Shown one piece after another: positions 7,995 to 17,785 of a stretch of DNA of 64,000 nt. A program made the translations under genes and the position numbers. Numbering within the stretch: position 1 is the stretch's first letter; every line of letters starts with the position of its first letter. The stretch is from Paenibacillus sp. FSL K6-3182 (lineage in GTDB: Bacteria; Bacillota; Bacilli; Paenibacillales; Paenibacillaceae). The notes under the pieces are model-generated. The model saw only the letters and a list, made by a program, of their open reading frames with translations. It searched no databases and was not told the DNA's origin. The stretch lies in NCBI RefSeq assembly GCF_037976325.1, contig NZ_CP150265.1, forward strand, positions 4,211,501-4,275,500, given 5' to 3'.

Positions 7995-9314
7995 CTAAAT
8001 AATGCCTTGTTGCAAAGCTTTCCACACCAAATGGGCAAACTGACTGTTTGACCAAGCAAACCAATCCCTCGTGAAATTGGTAGGATCATCTTTGTGGAAG
8101 CCTTCATGCATAAAGCCGGTGTCAGCATCCGTCGACTCCATGATATCGATCATTTCCCTGATTTCATCCGGGTCCACGGCGGTCAAACCTTGCATAGAAT
8201 AAGCGAGATGCCACACGAAGTCCGGCGGTGTATGAGGGCTGCCAATACCGCTAAGGCTCTCGCCTTTGTAATAGTAAGGATTATCTTCGCTCAAAATGAA
8301 AGCTCGCGTGTTCAAATAGATAGGATCGTTTGCATCCGCGAAGCCGATATAAGGCGCCGATATCAGACTTGGCGTACCTGCGTCATCCATTAGGACGTGA
8401 TTGCCGAAGCCGTCTGTCTCGAATGCGTACATGCGTCCGTACTTCGGATGTTCCACGATGCCGTACAATTCAATAGCATGCCGGATTTCTTCTTCCATTA
8501 CAGCCATGCGAGCCGCAAGCTTCTCATCTCGGTATACGTAACGGACGATTTCGCCCATGTCGCGAAGTGTTACAGCGGCGAACATATTAGACGGAATGTT
8601 GAAATGGAAATCGCAAGCATCGTCGCTTGGACGGAATCCTGACCAGATCATGCCAGTCTCGTTGACCAGCATGCCGCGCCCTTGCCTCCGCAGTGTATCG
8701 ATCATGATTCCATTATGACGCTGGAATCTATACGTTGAGAGCTCAGCATGCTGCTGCTCGATCTGCCAGACGTCCAGCATCGCCAGCAAAGAAGCTTTGA
8801 ATTGCTCATTGAATATGCCCGTCCGGCCCGTTTCCTTCCAATAATGATAGGCTAGACGGAAAGAGAAGCACATGGAATCGAGTTCGAATTTACGTTCCCA
8901 CACCCAAGGCGAACTTTCCGTTTCGTCTCCGGAGTTCCAATGCCAGTCATTGGCGGTTTCGTTAAAAGCGTTAGCATAAGGATCAATGCTAATATAGAAC
9001 ATATGGCGATTAATGACTCCCTCCAAAATACGCTGCAGCTCGGGGTCTTCCTTGGCAAACGGGACATAATGCATCACTTGCTCCACGGAATCCCGCAACC
9101 ACATAGCGGGGATGTCTCCTGTTAGGACAAAGGTAGTCCCGTCCTCCAGCAGCTTTGTTGTCGTCTCCAGCGTATTTGGGAAGCAGTTCTGAAATAATCG
9201 GTTAAGCTTCGGCCGATGAGCGAGCAGCTTGTCGGCTTCCTCCATCGCCTTTATGATGGAAGGCGGCAGCTTTAGCTCGGGGATATCAATTTGCGGCAAA
9301 CGATGGTTTTTCAT
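7995..9314 (-). CDS. GH125 exo-alpha-1,6-mannosidase
   Basis: A 439-residue (alpha/alpha)6-barrel glycosidase without a signal peptide, so intracellular. Recognisable GH125 segments are TFVLTGDIPAMWLRDSVEQV near the N-terminus, NDWHWNSGDETESSPWVWER, GMIWSGFRPSDDACDFHFNI (with the likely acidic catalytic residues) and, near the end, DTGFMHEGFHKDDPTNFTRD followed by WFAWSNSQFAHLVW. Characterised members cut terminal alpha-1,6-mannose from N-glycan or mannan cores with inversion. It lies between a GH3 gene and the phosphomannose isomerase and is very probably co-transcribed with both. The ribosome site (AGAGAGG) is somewhat far from the ATG. Confidence 0.9.
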   Translation of the reverse strand: MKNHRLPQIDIPELKLPPSIIKAMEEADKLLAHRPKLNRLFQNCFPNTLETTTKLLEDGTTFVLTGDIPAMWLRDSVEQVMHYVPFAKEDPELQRILEGVINRHMFYISIDPYANAFNETANDWHWNSGDETESSPWVWERKFELDSMCFSFRLAYHYWKETGRTGIFNEQFKASLLAMLDVWQIEQQHAELSTYRFQRHNGIMIDTLRRQGRGMLVNETGMIWSGFRPSDDACDFHFNIPSNMFAAVTLRDMGEIVRYVYRDEKLAARMAVMEEEIRHAIELYGIVEHPKYGRMYAFETDGFGNHVLMDDAGTPSLISAPYIGFADANDPIYLNTRAFILSEDNPYYYKGESLSGIGSPHTPPDFVWHLAYSMQGLTAVDPDEIREMIDIMESTDADTGFMHEGFHKDDPTNFTRDWFAWSNSQFAHLVWKALQQGII

Positions 9315-9340
9315 AGTGTTGTTTCATCCTCTCTCCATAC

Positions 9341-11653
9341 TTATTCGGGCGGAAGTACATACAAGTCAGCCCCAAGGAGCGACTCTGCGTGGCCGCCTAC
9401 TTGGATACGGAACTGACCCGGTTCGACGATGCGGCGATAGTCCCTTCCTACGTATTGCAATTGTTCCTTTGCGATCGTAAACTGGACGGTCGTCGATTCG
9501 CCAGGCTCCAATTGAATTTTCAGGAAGCCTTTCAATTCCAAAGCTGGCCTCGTTACGGAACTGACAACATCAGTTACATAAAGCTGTACGACCTCCTGTC
9601 CCGCCATTCCGCCGATATTCGTGACATCAACGCTTACGGTGCAGCTCTCATCCGGCTTTATATTAGATTTGCTTAGCGTGATGCCGTCATACTGGAAAGA
9701 CGTGTAGCTAAGGCCATAACCGAATGGATATCTAGGTTCTAAGTCTGTCTCCACATATCGCTTGCCTTTGGTCCGCTTCGTATTGTAATAAATCGGAAGT
9801 TGTCCCGAATGCTTAGGAATCGATATTGTGAGCCTGCCGGACGGGTTGTAATCGCCGAATAGTACGTCCGCGATTGCATTCCCGCCTTCCTGTCCAGGAT
9901 ACCAAGCCTCTAGAATCGCATCGGCGTGTTCGTCGATCCACGGTTCCACGATCGGCCGTCCGTTGATAAAAACGACGATAAGCGGTTTGTCTGTCTTGTG
10001 AAGCTCTTTCAGCAATTCCAATTGAACGCCTGACAAACTCAGTTCCGCTCTGTCAAATCCTTCTCCGCAATCCATATCGCTTAAGCTTGACTGATCGGTA
10101 ATAATCGCAGCACCCGTCTTCAAATCTATCGTTCCTTCGCCGAAGTCCCTTGCGCTGGAACCGCCAACTACGGCTATGATCGCATCTGCAGCCTGCGCGA
10201 TTTGGAGTGCGTGCTCGAATCCTTCCTTCGACGGATCTTTAATGCGGCAGCCCGGCGCATACATGACCTCGCTTTGGCCAACGCATTTTCGCTGAATGCC
10301 GTCCAGTACCGTCACAATACCGGAGCGCTCCTGCGGCGATGTATAATCACCCAATTGATTATAAATATTGTTCGCGTTAGGTCCGATGACCGCGATTTTG
10401 CTCAAGTTTGTTGACAACGGCAGCACCTGATTGTGGTTCTTGAGCAGGATTATGCTTTCTTGCGCCATCCGTCCCGCCAACTTGATGTGGCTTTCTTGGC
10501 CGATAATTTCCGAGGCCCTGTCTGGGTTCGCGTATGGTCGCTCGAACAAGCCTAACTCAAATTTCTGGTGAAGAATGCGGCGCACAGCAAGATCAATATC
10601 CTCTATAGAGACCTTTTGATTCCTTACGGCATGCAGCAAATGCTTGCCGAAGCTGTCGCCAGACATTTCCATATCGACACCCGCAAGCAGCGCCGCGCAT
10701 GCTGCATCCTCTTCTCTTTCTACTACTTGGTGGCCGCCGCAAAGCATATTGATCGCTCCGCAATCGGTAATGACGAATCCCTCGAATCCCCACTTTTCTC
10801 TCAAAGTTTGGGTAAGCAGCTCATAATTCGACGTGCATGGCACGCCATCGATTTCGTTGTATGCCGTCATGATCGACAGCGCACCGGCCTGCACCGCTCG
10901 CTCGAATGGCAACAAATCCTTTTCGAGAAGCTCCCTCGCGCCGATTCGAGCGGGCGCCGCATTGCGTCCTCCTTCGGAGCTGCCGTAGCCGGCGAAATGC
11001 TTGAGTGTTGCGATAACGGTATCACCCGAAGCGATGGACTCCCCTTGCAAGCCTTCGACTGCCGCTACCGCCATCTCTCCGATAAGATACGGATCCTCGC
11101 CGAATGTCTCTTCCGTCCGTCCCCATCTAGAATCGCGGACGACGTCGAGGACAGGGGAATATGTGACCGTTCCCCCTTGTACCCTCGTCTCTGCTGCAAT
11201 CGCGCGGCATACTTCTAGATACAGCGGCGTATTCCAGCTGCTGCCCATCGCAAGCGGCACTGGGAATACCGTTGCACCGATGGCCATATGCCCATGGGAG
11301 CATTCCTCCCCGAACAAGATTGGAATACCAAGCCTCGTATGCTCAATCGCGTATTTTTGAATCAGATTGATAACTTCCGCCCCTTCGCGGGGCGATAATC
11401 CCGACTCCAGTGTTACACCGGTCCAAGGATCAGCTCGCAAAACGCCGTAGAGTGAGCCAACGCTCCCCCTCTCGATATAGGAACGGAATGTTTCCGTCAG
11501 CTCTATGCCGTCTTCCGTTCGTTCGTATGCCTGCCAGCCAAAGGGTTGGATAAGCTGGCCGATTTTTTCCTCTAGCGTCATGCGTTCCAGCAGATCATGA
11601 ACCCGCTTTTCCGTCGATATTGAAGCATCTAAATACTTTTTCACTTTCATCAT
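9341..11653 (-). CDS. GH3 exo-beta-glycosidase (beta-glucosidase/xylosidase type)
   Basis: A 770-residue three-domain GH3 enzyme without a signal peptide. It has a TIM barrel, then the alpha/beta sandwich (KIAVIGPNANN through IVVFINGRPIVEPW) and a fibronectin-III-like end. The nucleophile is the Asp of EGFVITDCGAINML (about residue 297). KHFAGYGSSEGGRN and RWGRTEETFGEDPYL are the usual subsite motifs. Full length excludes the short NagZ type. Its ATG at 11653 overlaps the GH38 stop as ATGA, with GGAG seven bases ahead; the annotatable extension to 11695 would overlap GH38 more and lacks a site. Substrate is uncertain; in this locus a beta-linked sugar of the same glycan is plausible. Confidence 0.87.
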   Translation of the reverse strand: MMKVKKYLDASISTEKRVHDLLERMTLEEKIGQLIQPFGWQAYERTEDGIELTETFRSYIERGSVGSLYGVLRADPWTGVTLESGLSPREGAEVINLIQKYAIEHTRLGIPILFGEECSHGHMAIGATVFPVPLAMGSSWNTPLYLEVCRAIAAETRVQGGTVTYSPVLDVVRDSRWGRTEETFGEDPYLIGEMAVAAVEGLQGESIASGDTVIATLKHFAGYGSSEGGRNAAPARIGARELLEKDLLPFERAVQAGALSIMTAYNEIDGVPCTSNYELLTQTLREKWGFEGFVITDCGAINMLCGGHQVVEREEDAACAALLAGVDMEMSGDSFGKHLLHAVRNQKVSIEDIDLAVRRILHQKFELGLFERPYANPDRASEIIGQESHIKLAGRMAQESIILLKNHNQVLPLSTNLSKIAVIGPNANNIYNQLGDYTSPQERSGIVTVLDGIQRKCVGQSEVMYAPGCRIKDPSKEGFEHALQIAQAADAIIAVVGGSSARDFGEGTIDLKTGAAIITDQSSLSDMDCGEGFDRAELSLSGVQLELLKELHKTDKPLIVVFINGRPIVEPWIDEHADAILEAWYPGQEGGNAIADVLFGDYNPSGRLTISIPKHSGQLPIYYNTKRTKGKRYVETDLEPRYPFGYGLSYTSFQYDGITLSKSNIKPDESCTVSVDVTNIGGMAGQEVVQLYVTDVVSSVTRPALELKGFLKIQLEPGESTTVQFTIAKEQLQYVGRDYRRIVEPGQFRIQVGGHAESLLGADLYVLPPE

Positions 11654-14100
11654 TTCGATCTCCATGCCAAGATACCAGCATTCATGCTGCGGCAAGTGGT
11701 CATCGCTGATTCCGGCTTATTAAGCGCTTCGCCCCATGCGACAAAATATCGGAATTCATAGAAGCCGCCCAGCGTTGCCGTAAAGTTAGTTTCCCAATAA
11801 TTGTTCATTGCCCATGAATAGAGATGACCTGGATCATGCTCCAGCTTCTCGTCCCCGTTCAGTAATCGGAAGCCGTGTTCAAGCTTTCCTAGTTGAATAA
11901 GCGGTGTATCCGGCATGGCTATTGACACGCCACCTTGACTTCCCACGTAAGCGACGCCTTCCCCGATGCAATAATAATCGGCTAGACTTCCCGGCAATTG
12001 ATCCTTGCGCGGACGAGCTAGAGAATCCATTTTATCCATCCACAGCTCCTGCTCGCCATCCATAATATGGCCCCCAAAAGGCAAGGAAATATACAGATTC
12101 TCCGGATCCCATACGCTGTCCTTATGCATACGTACGGCCACATCCACGCGAGGTCTGTCTGTATATGCCGTAACGAGCAATGAATAATGCGAGCATCCCG
12201 CCACCTCGAACGTCAACTGAACTGTACCGTACACATCACCCTGCGCAATTACTTCCGCACTCGTCAGTACCCCTGTCGAGACAATCGCATCGGCTCCTTT
12301 ACGGTTGCGGCCCATCATGCGTCTAACTTCATACATATCCTTAACGCTGGAAGCACGGGTTATGTCATATACCGGCGAGAAGGCATGGTGATTGCGGTCA
12401 GAGCGCAGCATTTCCTCCCCAGTACGCTTGTCGATCCAGGATGTAATCCCTTCGCCCTTCTTCCATTCCATCCGGACAAATGGCGTCTCCAAATAAGTCG
12501 AGGTGAAGTGAAAAGTTTTCTCTACATGCGATACGTCGATATCCATCATTCTGTCTGAACCTACGTAATCCGTAGTGTATGCTGTCTTTGCTTGACCATT
12601 GTGGACAGGATGAATCATCAATATTTTCTCTTCTCCGGCTTGAAGTGTCACTGGTATGCTAACGATGACACCCCTCGGCGCAACTCTTAGCTGAGCAGGA
12701 TATACCTCTCCACTTCCTTCGACACGTGCTTCGAATCCGTCCTTGATCAGGTCATAGTGCCAACCTTCCATAATCAGATGGGCAACGTCTTCTTGTGCAA
12801 AAGGATTAGGATTGTGCAGCTTGAACCGCATCGGCCGGTCTGGTGCAAGCAGCGCATCCCCTTTATGTTCCAAAATATCATACAATGCGCGATGTACGAG
12901 CGTGCTCGCATTGGCGGCAAACGCCTCCTTGCGGACACCCAGCTCCTGCACGAAGGGATTCCAAGGCTCTGTCACAGAGGAATGGTAGCCCCAAGTATGC
13001 TCGGCGAACAATGTCAGCTCGTATTCCATCGCTCTCATCGCCTCAGCAGTTACAATCTCTCCGTTTGGATCAAGCTGCTTCACTTTCCGATGGACACGCT
13101 GCGCCTCTCGGAATACTTGCACATGCTTCGGCGTTGAACCAACGCCATCCGTCCACCAATCTGGCCAATCGCCCCGGAATACAGGAATATCGTCGGGATG
13201 CTGTTCTGCATGACCACGTACCGCGTCAAAAAATTCATCCAACGTACACGGTACGATTTTGATTTTTTCGCTATGTTTGCTGTTCCACTGGTTCACGAAA
13301 TCCATAAGCTGGGCATTCGGAGAGCTGTTGTCCGTCGGCAGCCCAGACATCATGACAGGTGCGAATGGGAACGGATACCCGTCCGCACGCAACCGTTCCA
13401 AATACCTCGGAATACGCGCTTCCGCAATCTCGAACGTGATGCCCTTGGACGTATCGAATTCATCCTTAATGGTATAAGAGCCTCCGATACCTGGAATTAA
13501 TCCCAAATCGTTGCCGAAGACGTAATGCTCTCCGTTCCATGTCAGGAGCCTTTCGCCATTTGGCATCTCCCACCAGAAAGGCTGCTGCTTCTTCCATAGT
13601 GGATACATCGAATGATGAGTATGGATGCAGGTGATCAAGTTTTGAATACCCGCATTGAGCAGCACCTCGCCATACCCCCAGCTAAAGCCCGTAATATCGG
13701 CTGTCATGGCAGACTTCACCGGCATTCCAATCGATTCTCCGTAAGTGCGAACACGGCCGATCATTGCTTCAAGCAGATCTTTGCCGACAAGCTCGCTCAT
13801 ATTAAGATAAGTGCCTGAAAGCCCGATATCTCCGCGTCTTACCGCTTCAGCAAACTCCAACTTTTCCTGCTCAGTAGCCTTTTCGAGGAACGCCTCAATT
13901 GGCCAAAACGTTTCGCAGACCCATTTAAATCCATTCCATTCAGGGCGACGTCCATCCTGAATTTCGCGAAAAATATGAAGCGCCTGCCGTATAAAATCGA
14001 CGTGATATTGTTTTATCTTCTCTTGTCGCTCCGTGTACCCCACATCGGTATGCGAGTGATGAATCGCGTAAATTGTCCAAGGTTTAGTTCCAGTCTCCAT
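11650..14100 (-). CDS. GH38 alpha-mannosidase
   Basis: An 816-residue zinc-dependent retaining alpha-mannosidase, intracellular by absence of a signal peptide. The N-terminal catalytic domain begins YAIHHSHTDVGYTERQ, where His17 and Asp19 are the expected zinc ligands. The nucleophile is Asp135 in AMTADITGFSWGYGE. A further His-rich segment (TCIHTHHSMYPLWKKQQ) and LFAEHTWGYHSSV complete the site. The C-terminal half is the beta-rich GH38 region. I start at ATG 14100, nine bases after AAAGGAG; a TTG at 14106 is too close to it. It heads the enzyme block, 18 bases after the second permease, so imported mannosyl oligosaccharides are probably cut here first. Confidence 0.88.
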   Translation of the reverse strand: METGTKPWTIYAIHHSHTDVGYTERQEKIKQYHVDFIRQALHIFREIQDGRRPEWNGFKWVCETFWPIEAFLEKATEQEKLEFAEAVRRGDIGLSGTYLNMSELVGKDLLEAMIGRVRTYGESIGMPVKSAMTADITGFSWGYGEVLLNAGIQNLITCIHTHHSMYPLWKKQQPFWWEMPNGERLLTWNGEHYVFGNDLGLIPGIGGSYTIKDEFDTSKGITFEIAEARIPRYLERLRADGYPFPFAPVMMSGLPTDNSSPNAQLMDFVNQWNSKHSEKIKIVPCTLDEFFDAVRGHAEQHPDDIPVFRGDWPDWWTDGVGSTPKHVQVFREAQRVHRKVKQLDPNGEIVTAEAMRAMEYELTLFAEHTWGYHSSVTEPWNPFVQELGVRKEAFAANASTLVHRALYDILEHKGDALLAPDRPMRFKLHNPNPFAQEDVAHLIMEGWHYDLIKDGFEARVEGSGEVYPAQLRVAPRGVIVSIPVTLQAGEEKILMIHPVHNGQAKTAYTTDYVGSDRMMDIDVSHVEKTFHFTSTYLETPFVRMEWKKGEGITSWIDKRTGEEMLRSDRNHHAFSPVYDITRASSVKDMYEVRRMMGRNRKGADAIVSTGVLTSAEVIAQGDVYGTVQLTFEVAGCSHYSLLVTAYTDRPRVDVAVRMHKDSVWDPENLYISLPFGGHIMDGEQELWMDKMDSLARPRKDQLPGSLADYYCIGEGVAYVGSQGGVSIAMPDTPLIQLGKLEHGFRLLNGDEKLEHDPGHLYSWAMNNYWETNFTATLGGFYEFRYFVAWGEALNKPESAMTTCRSMNAGILAWRSK

Positions 14101-14118
14101 TAGCAATCGCTCCTTTAA

Positions 14119-15003
14119 TTATTCTTTTACCCCGCCCAAAACCATACCTTTCACGAAATACTTCTGCAGGAATGGATAAAAAGCAAGAATCGGCAGCGCA
14201 CCTACGAAAATTTGCGCGGCTTTTACTGTTCGGTCCGACACGGAAGCTAAATTCGCCAGCTGCTCCGCGGACATGTTGGTCAAGCTCGATTGAACGATGA
14301 CGGTTTGCAGGTAACTCGACAGAGGATAGTTATGCTGCGAATTCATGACCACAAGTCCGTCAAACCATGAATTCCAATGCATAACGATCGTGAACAGCAT
14401 AATCGTGGCGATGGAAGGCATCGACAGCGGCACAAATATACGCCATAACGTAGTCCAGTGTGTCGCGCCGTCGACAAATGCCGCTTCTTCCAGTTCTTTG
14501 GGCAGCCCTCTAAAAAAATTCAATAATAAAATGACATTAAATACAGGAACAGCCCCAGGAATAACTAATGCCCATATGGAATCGAGCAGCCCGGTCGCGC
14601 GAATCGTCATATACCAAGGAATCAATCCCCCGCTGAACAAAATCGTAAAGACGAAGAACCACGCGTAACCCGTCCTGAATTTCAGCTCCTTACCGGTTTT
14701 GGACAGCGGATAAGCAATAAGAATGGTTAAAACCATGCTAATGACTGTGCCTAGAACAACCCTCTCCACCGTAATCCATAACGAAGTAAGAAACTCACTC
14801 TTGGATAACACGAATTCATAGGCTTTGAACGTCATTTCCTGAGGCCATAGCTTTACGATCCCAGCGCTTGCCGCTACATTTGAGCTTAGGGATACCGCCA
14901 AAATATGAATAAGTGGTATCAGACAAGATAATGCGATTCCAATAAGAAAGACATAATTGAGTGTGTGAAATAAGCTTCGTCCAAATGATTTTCCTTCTAC
15001 CAA
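14119..15003 (-). CDS. Sugar ABC transporter permease (LplC/MalG type)
   Basis: A 294-residue inner-membrane permease with six predicted helices. It carries the cytoplasmic EAA loop for ATPase contact (EAAFVDGATHWTTLWRIFVP). The long first periplasmic loop and the end KYFVKGMVLGGVKE are typical of the LplC/YtcP group, which takes up oligosaccharides or unusual glycosides. It pairs with the permease at 15021-15929 and the lipoprotein at 16007-17686. As usual for this CUT1 group, no ATPase gene is present; a shared MsmX-like ATPase elsewhere in the genome is expected. Confidence 0.9.
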   Translation of the reverse strand: MVEGKSFGRSLFHTLNYVFLIGIALSCLIPLIHILAVSLSSNVAASAGIVKLWPQEMTFKAYEFVLSKSEFLTSLWITVERVVLGTVISMVLTILIAYPLSKTGKELKFRTGYAWFFVFTILFSGGLIPWYMTIRATGLLDSIWALVIPGAVPVFNVILLLNFFRGLPKELEEAAFVDGATHWTTLWRIFVPLSMPSIATIMLFTIVMHWNSWFDGLVVMNSQHNYPLSSYLQTVIVQSSLTNMSAEQLANLASVSDRTVKAAQIFVGALPILAFYPFLQKYFVKGMVLGGVKE

Positions 15004-15020
15004 ATCGGTTCTCTCCTTTC

Positions 15021-15929
15021 CTAAAAGATGCGGTAATCAGCAATTTTGTATGCCAGCCAATACGAGATAGATACAAGGGCAAAAGAGATAATTGATTTGA
15101 ACAAGCCAAGTGCGGTAGCCACACCGTACTGCATATCCATTAACCCAATTCGATAAATTAGCGTATCCAGAATATCTCCACTCTCATAAACTAGCGGACT
15201 ATATAAATTAAATACTTGGTCAAACCCTGCATTTAATACATTTCCTAAACTTAATGTCGCCATCAAAATGATAACCGGCATCATACCTGGAAGGGTAATA
15301 TTCCATGTTTGCTTCCATCTGCCCGCGCCATCGATCATGGCTGCTTCGTACAAACTGGGATTAATCGTTGTCAGTGCCGCTAAATAAACAATCGTACTGA
15401 ATCCGAATTCCTTCCAAATATCCGAAACGATCAAGGTTATCGGAAACCAAGTATTATCTCCTAGAAAAAAAATAGGTTTAATTGAGAAGATACCTAAAAA
15501 CTGATTCAGCAGTCCGTTGGACGGTGACAAAATATCGATGAATACGCCGCCCAGAATAACCCATGATAAAAAGTGAGGAAGATAAATTAGCGTTTGAACC
15601 CATCTCTTCACATACATTTTGCCAACTTCGTTTAGCAAAATAGCGATCGTAATCGGCACAAGAAGCCCAAACACCATCTTGAGAACAGCGATATAAACCG
15701 TATTCCAGAGAACCTGCCCGAAATCGGGCATTTGAAACAAATATTCGAAATTTCTAAATTCTACCCATTTGGAATCGAACAAACCTTTTGACGGAATATA
15801 CTTTTGGAACGCCATCAATACCCCGACCATCGGAAAGTAGCAATAGATCAATACGATCACGATGCCCGGTATTAACATCAAGTGCAACGGAAGCTGCCTG
15901 AGTCCCTTTTTTGTGTGCAAGATGTCCAC
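15021..15929 (-). CDS. Sugar ABC transporter permease (LplB/UgpA type)
   Basis: A ~300-residue membrane permease, partner of the LplC-type permease just downstream. It has the long N-terminal segment with VLIYCYFPMVGVLMAFQKY and an EAA loop (YEAAMIDGAGRWKQTWNITL). The last residues, YWLAYKIADYRIF, match the LplB/YteP end. The frame opens with GTG at 15929, but the TTG three codons in (15920) has a better-placed GGAAG; the true start is undecided by sequence. A hairpin in the 77-base gap to the binding-protein gene may lower its expression relative to the lipoprotein. Confidence 0.88.
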   Translation of the reverse strand: MDILHTKKGLRQLPLHLMLIPGIVIVLIYCYFPMVGVLMAFQKYIPSKGLFDSKWVEFRNFEYLFQMPDFGQVLWNTVYIAVLKMVFGLLVPITIAILLNEVGKMYVKRWVQTLIYLPHFLSWVILGGVFIDILSPSNGLLNQFLGIFSIKPIFFLGDNTWFPITLIVSDIWKEFGFSTIVYLAALTTINPSLYEAAMIDGAGRWKQTWNITLPGMMPVIILMATLSLGNVLNAGFDQVFNLYSPLVYESGDILDTLIYRIGLMDMQYGVATALGLFKSIISFALVSISYWLAYKIADYRIF

Positions 15930-15968
15930 TTCCTTATTTCGAATCTCAATTTGTCTGTATAGAAGAAA

Positions 15969-15996
15969 AGGGGCAAGCCATAAGCATCTTACCCCT
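15969..15996 (-). terminator. Intra-operon hairpin between binding protein and permeases
   Basis: AGGGG-AAG pairs with CTT-CCCCT with one internal mismatch, followed on the minus strand by a T-rich run. It is weak for a full terminator and more likely a partial terminator or mRNA-stabilising hairpin behind the binding-protein gene. Confidence 0.55.
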
Positions 15997-16006
15997 CACA
16001 CTTGGA

Positions 16007-17686
16007 TTATTGTTGTGAAACGTTCCATTCATTGACTTCTTGTGTAATTTGATCGCCGCCGAGCGCTTTCCAATCCTCGACGAACTTGTCGAATTGGTCG
16101 ATCGAAGCAGCGCCGTAAACGATTTTCGTGAAGATTTCAGTCTCCATCTTCTCTAATGTAGCTTTTTTCTCACCCATCGTATCGGTAGGAGCTCCGCCGT
16201 ATCCTTCAGCGATCACTTTACCTTCATCCGACAGTTTCTTCAGCACCATCATCGCTCCTTCTGGACCGTTCTGGTACATTTCACCGTAGAAATTCAAGTC
16301 TCCGCCTTCAAATGCCTTGATTTTGTCGTAGGTTGATTTCTCTTCCGGGTTCAGCTTGGATGGATCCCCGATCTTGATCGCTTCCGCTACGTTCACCGAA
16401 CGGTTGATATCTTTGTCCGGCGCAAACAAATCCACCATTGAATATTTGGCAACCGTTATACCGCTGCCGTCTACTCCATATTTCAAATAATCTGCAGTTT
16501 CTCCATACAGCTTCTCCATGAAGAGATTTGCCATCTTGACCGCAATTTCCGGATGTTTCATATCCTTCTTAACTACATAGTAGAACGATGCGCCAAACGG
16601 CATTTGCACGGTGGCATTACCGCCATCGACGGACGGGATCGGAAACGCTCTCCACTCTGCAGCACCGTTTTTCTTTTTGTTATCTTGAAGCGGCCATTGT
16701 GAAGCCCAGCTTGGTCCAAACATCATCCCAATACGGTCGCCGACCAGCGACTCCGCAACTTTCGAGCCGTCCTTTACGCCAAATTCCTTATCCAGTTCGC
16801 CGTTCTTGTACAGTTCTGCCAGCTTGATTAGCGCTGATTTGACTTCTGGCTGGATGCTTCCGTAGACTAAGTTGCCTGATGCATCTTTTTTCCAGATCCG
16901 AGGATATGCGCCGTAAGCATTTAGGAATCCATTCAGGGAAGGATAGCCGTTAATGATATCTTTGCTTAGCGCGATGCCGAATGTATCCGCTTTGCCGTTG
17001 CCGTCAGGATCTTTGGTCGTGAAGGCATTCGAAATTTGCAATACTTCTTCCCATGTTTTCGGCTCGGAAAGACCCAGCTTCGTCAACCAGTCCGTACGCA
17101 GCCATAGCAACGGTGTTTGCGCGCCGATCATCGGCTCCGTCTTTGGAATTGCAAATAATTTGCCGTCGAAAGTAACGGATTGCAAAGCCTGCTTGTCCTG
17201 CTCGAAAACGCTTTTTACAGCTGGAGTTGCATATTTCTCATAAACTGATGTCAGATCTTCCAACATATCCGATTCGACCAATTGCTTTAATTGAGAGGAG
17301 TTAACCATCATGAGATCGGGTATTTCTCCGGAAGCGATGGAGAGGTTCAGCTTCTGGAAATATTGTGCGTCCGTACCTTTTACAATCCAATCGTATTTTA
17401 GATTAATACCCATTTCTTTATAGAGATCTTCCCAGGCATTTTTCGACTCCGATTGACCTTCTGGATACACCACGTCTTGCGTGATAAATTTCGCCGCTGT
17501 TACATCAATGGGAGGATCATATTTGCCAAGCGGCTCAATAACGGCTTCTCCTGTCCCTTGATTTCCAGAATTAGCACTCCCGCTTTGTTCGATGCCGTCG
17601 TCTTTGCTGCCACAGCCTGCCAGGACAACGGAACATACCAAGATGTTTGCGAGAATGATACTCAAATGACCTTTTCTCTTCATCAT
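16007..17686 (-). CDS. Extracellular oligosaccharide-binding lipoprotein (LplA type)
   Basis: A 559-residue solute-binding lipoprotein. The signal peptide is basic then hydrophobic and ends at the lipobox LAGC, so it is anchored on the outer face of the membrane. The length (~560) and motifs such as DLMMVNSSQLKQLVESDMLE and WLRTDWLTKLGLSEPKTWEE are those of the LplA/YtcQ family feeding YesM/YesN-regulated transporters. The ATG at 17686 or the next one three bases on is preferred over the in-frame GTG at 17692 because AAAAGGG lies upstream. It is the first gene after the regulators; a promoter with a good -10 but poor -35 precedes it. Confidence 0.9.
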   Translation of the reverse strand: MMKRKGHLSIILANILVCSVVLAGCGSKDDGIEQSGSANSGNQGTGEAVIEPLGKYDPPIDVTAAKFITQDVVYPEGQSESKNAWEDLYKEMGINLKYDWIVKGTDAQYFQKLNLSIASGEIPDLMMVNSSQLKQLVESDMLEDLTSVYEKYATPAVKSVFEQDKQALQSVTFDGKLFAIPKTEPMIGAQTPLLWLRTDWLTKLGLSEPKTWEEVLQISNAFTTKDPDGNGKADTFGIALSKDIINGYPSLNGFLNAYGAYPRIWKKDASGNLVYGSIQPEVKSALIKLAELYKNGELDKEFGVKDGSKVAESLVGDRIGMMFGPSWASQWPLQDNKKKNGAAEWRAFPIPSVDGGNATVQMPFGASFYYVVKKDMKHPEIAVKMANLFMEKLYGETADYLKYGVDGSGITVAKYSMVDLFAPDKDINRSVNVAEAIKIGDPSKLNPEEKSTYDKIKAFEGGDLNFYGEMYQNGPEGAMMVLKKLSDEGKVIAEGYGGAPTDTMGEKKATLEKMETEIFTKIVYGAASIDQFDKFVEDWKALGGDQITQEVNEWNVSQQ

Positions 17687-17725
17687 GAACACCCTTTTCT
17701 AGTTAGTTTTCTTTGCTACGGCTTC

Positions 17726-17731
17726 ATTATA
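17726..17731 (-). promoter_or_regulatory. -10 element of the binding-protein promoter
   Basis: A perfect TATAAT on the minus strand, about 40 bases before the lipoprotein start. Seventeen bases upstream is AGTTAG, a poor -35. That combination fits a promoter needing an activator, here presumably the response regulator encoded directly upstream. Confidence 0.5.
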
Positions 17732-17785
17732 AAAGTAAAGCGAGTACGCTAACTAGTTTCCATTCGTGACATTTGTATCTTTTAT

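Noticed and set aside
10568..11218. 216-codon plus-strand open frame
   Set aside because: It is fully antisense to the catalytic half of the GH3 gene, which has clear motifs, and reads like codon-bias shadow.
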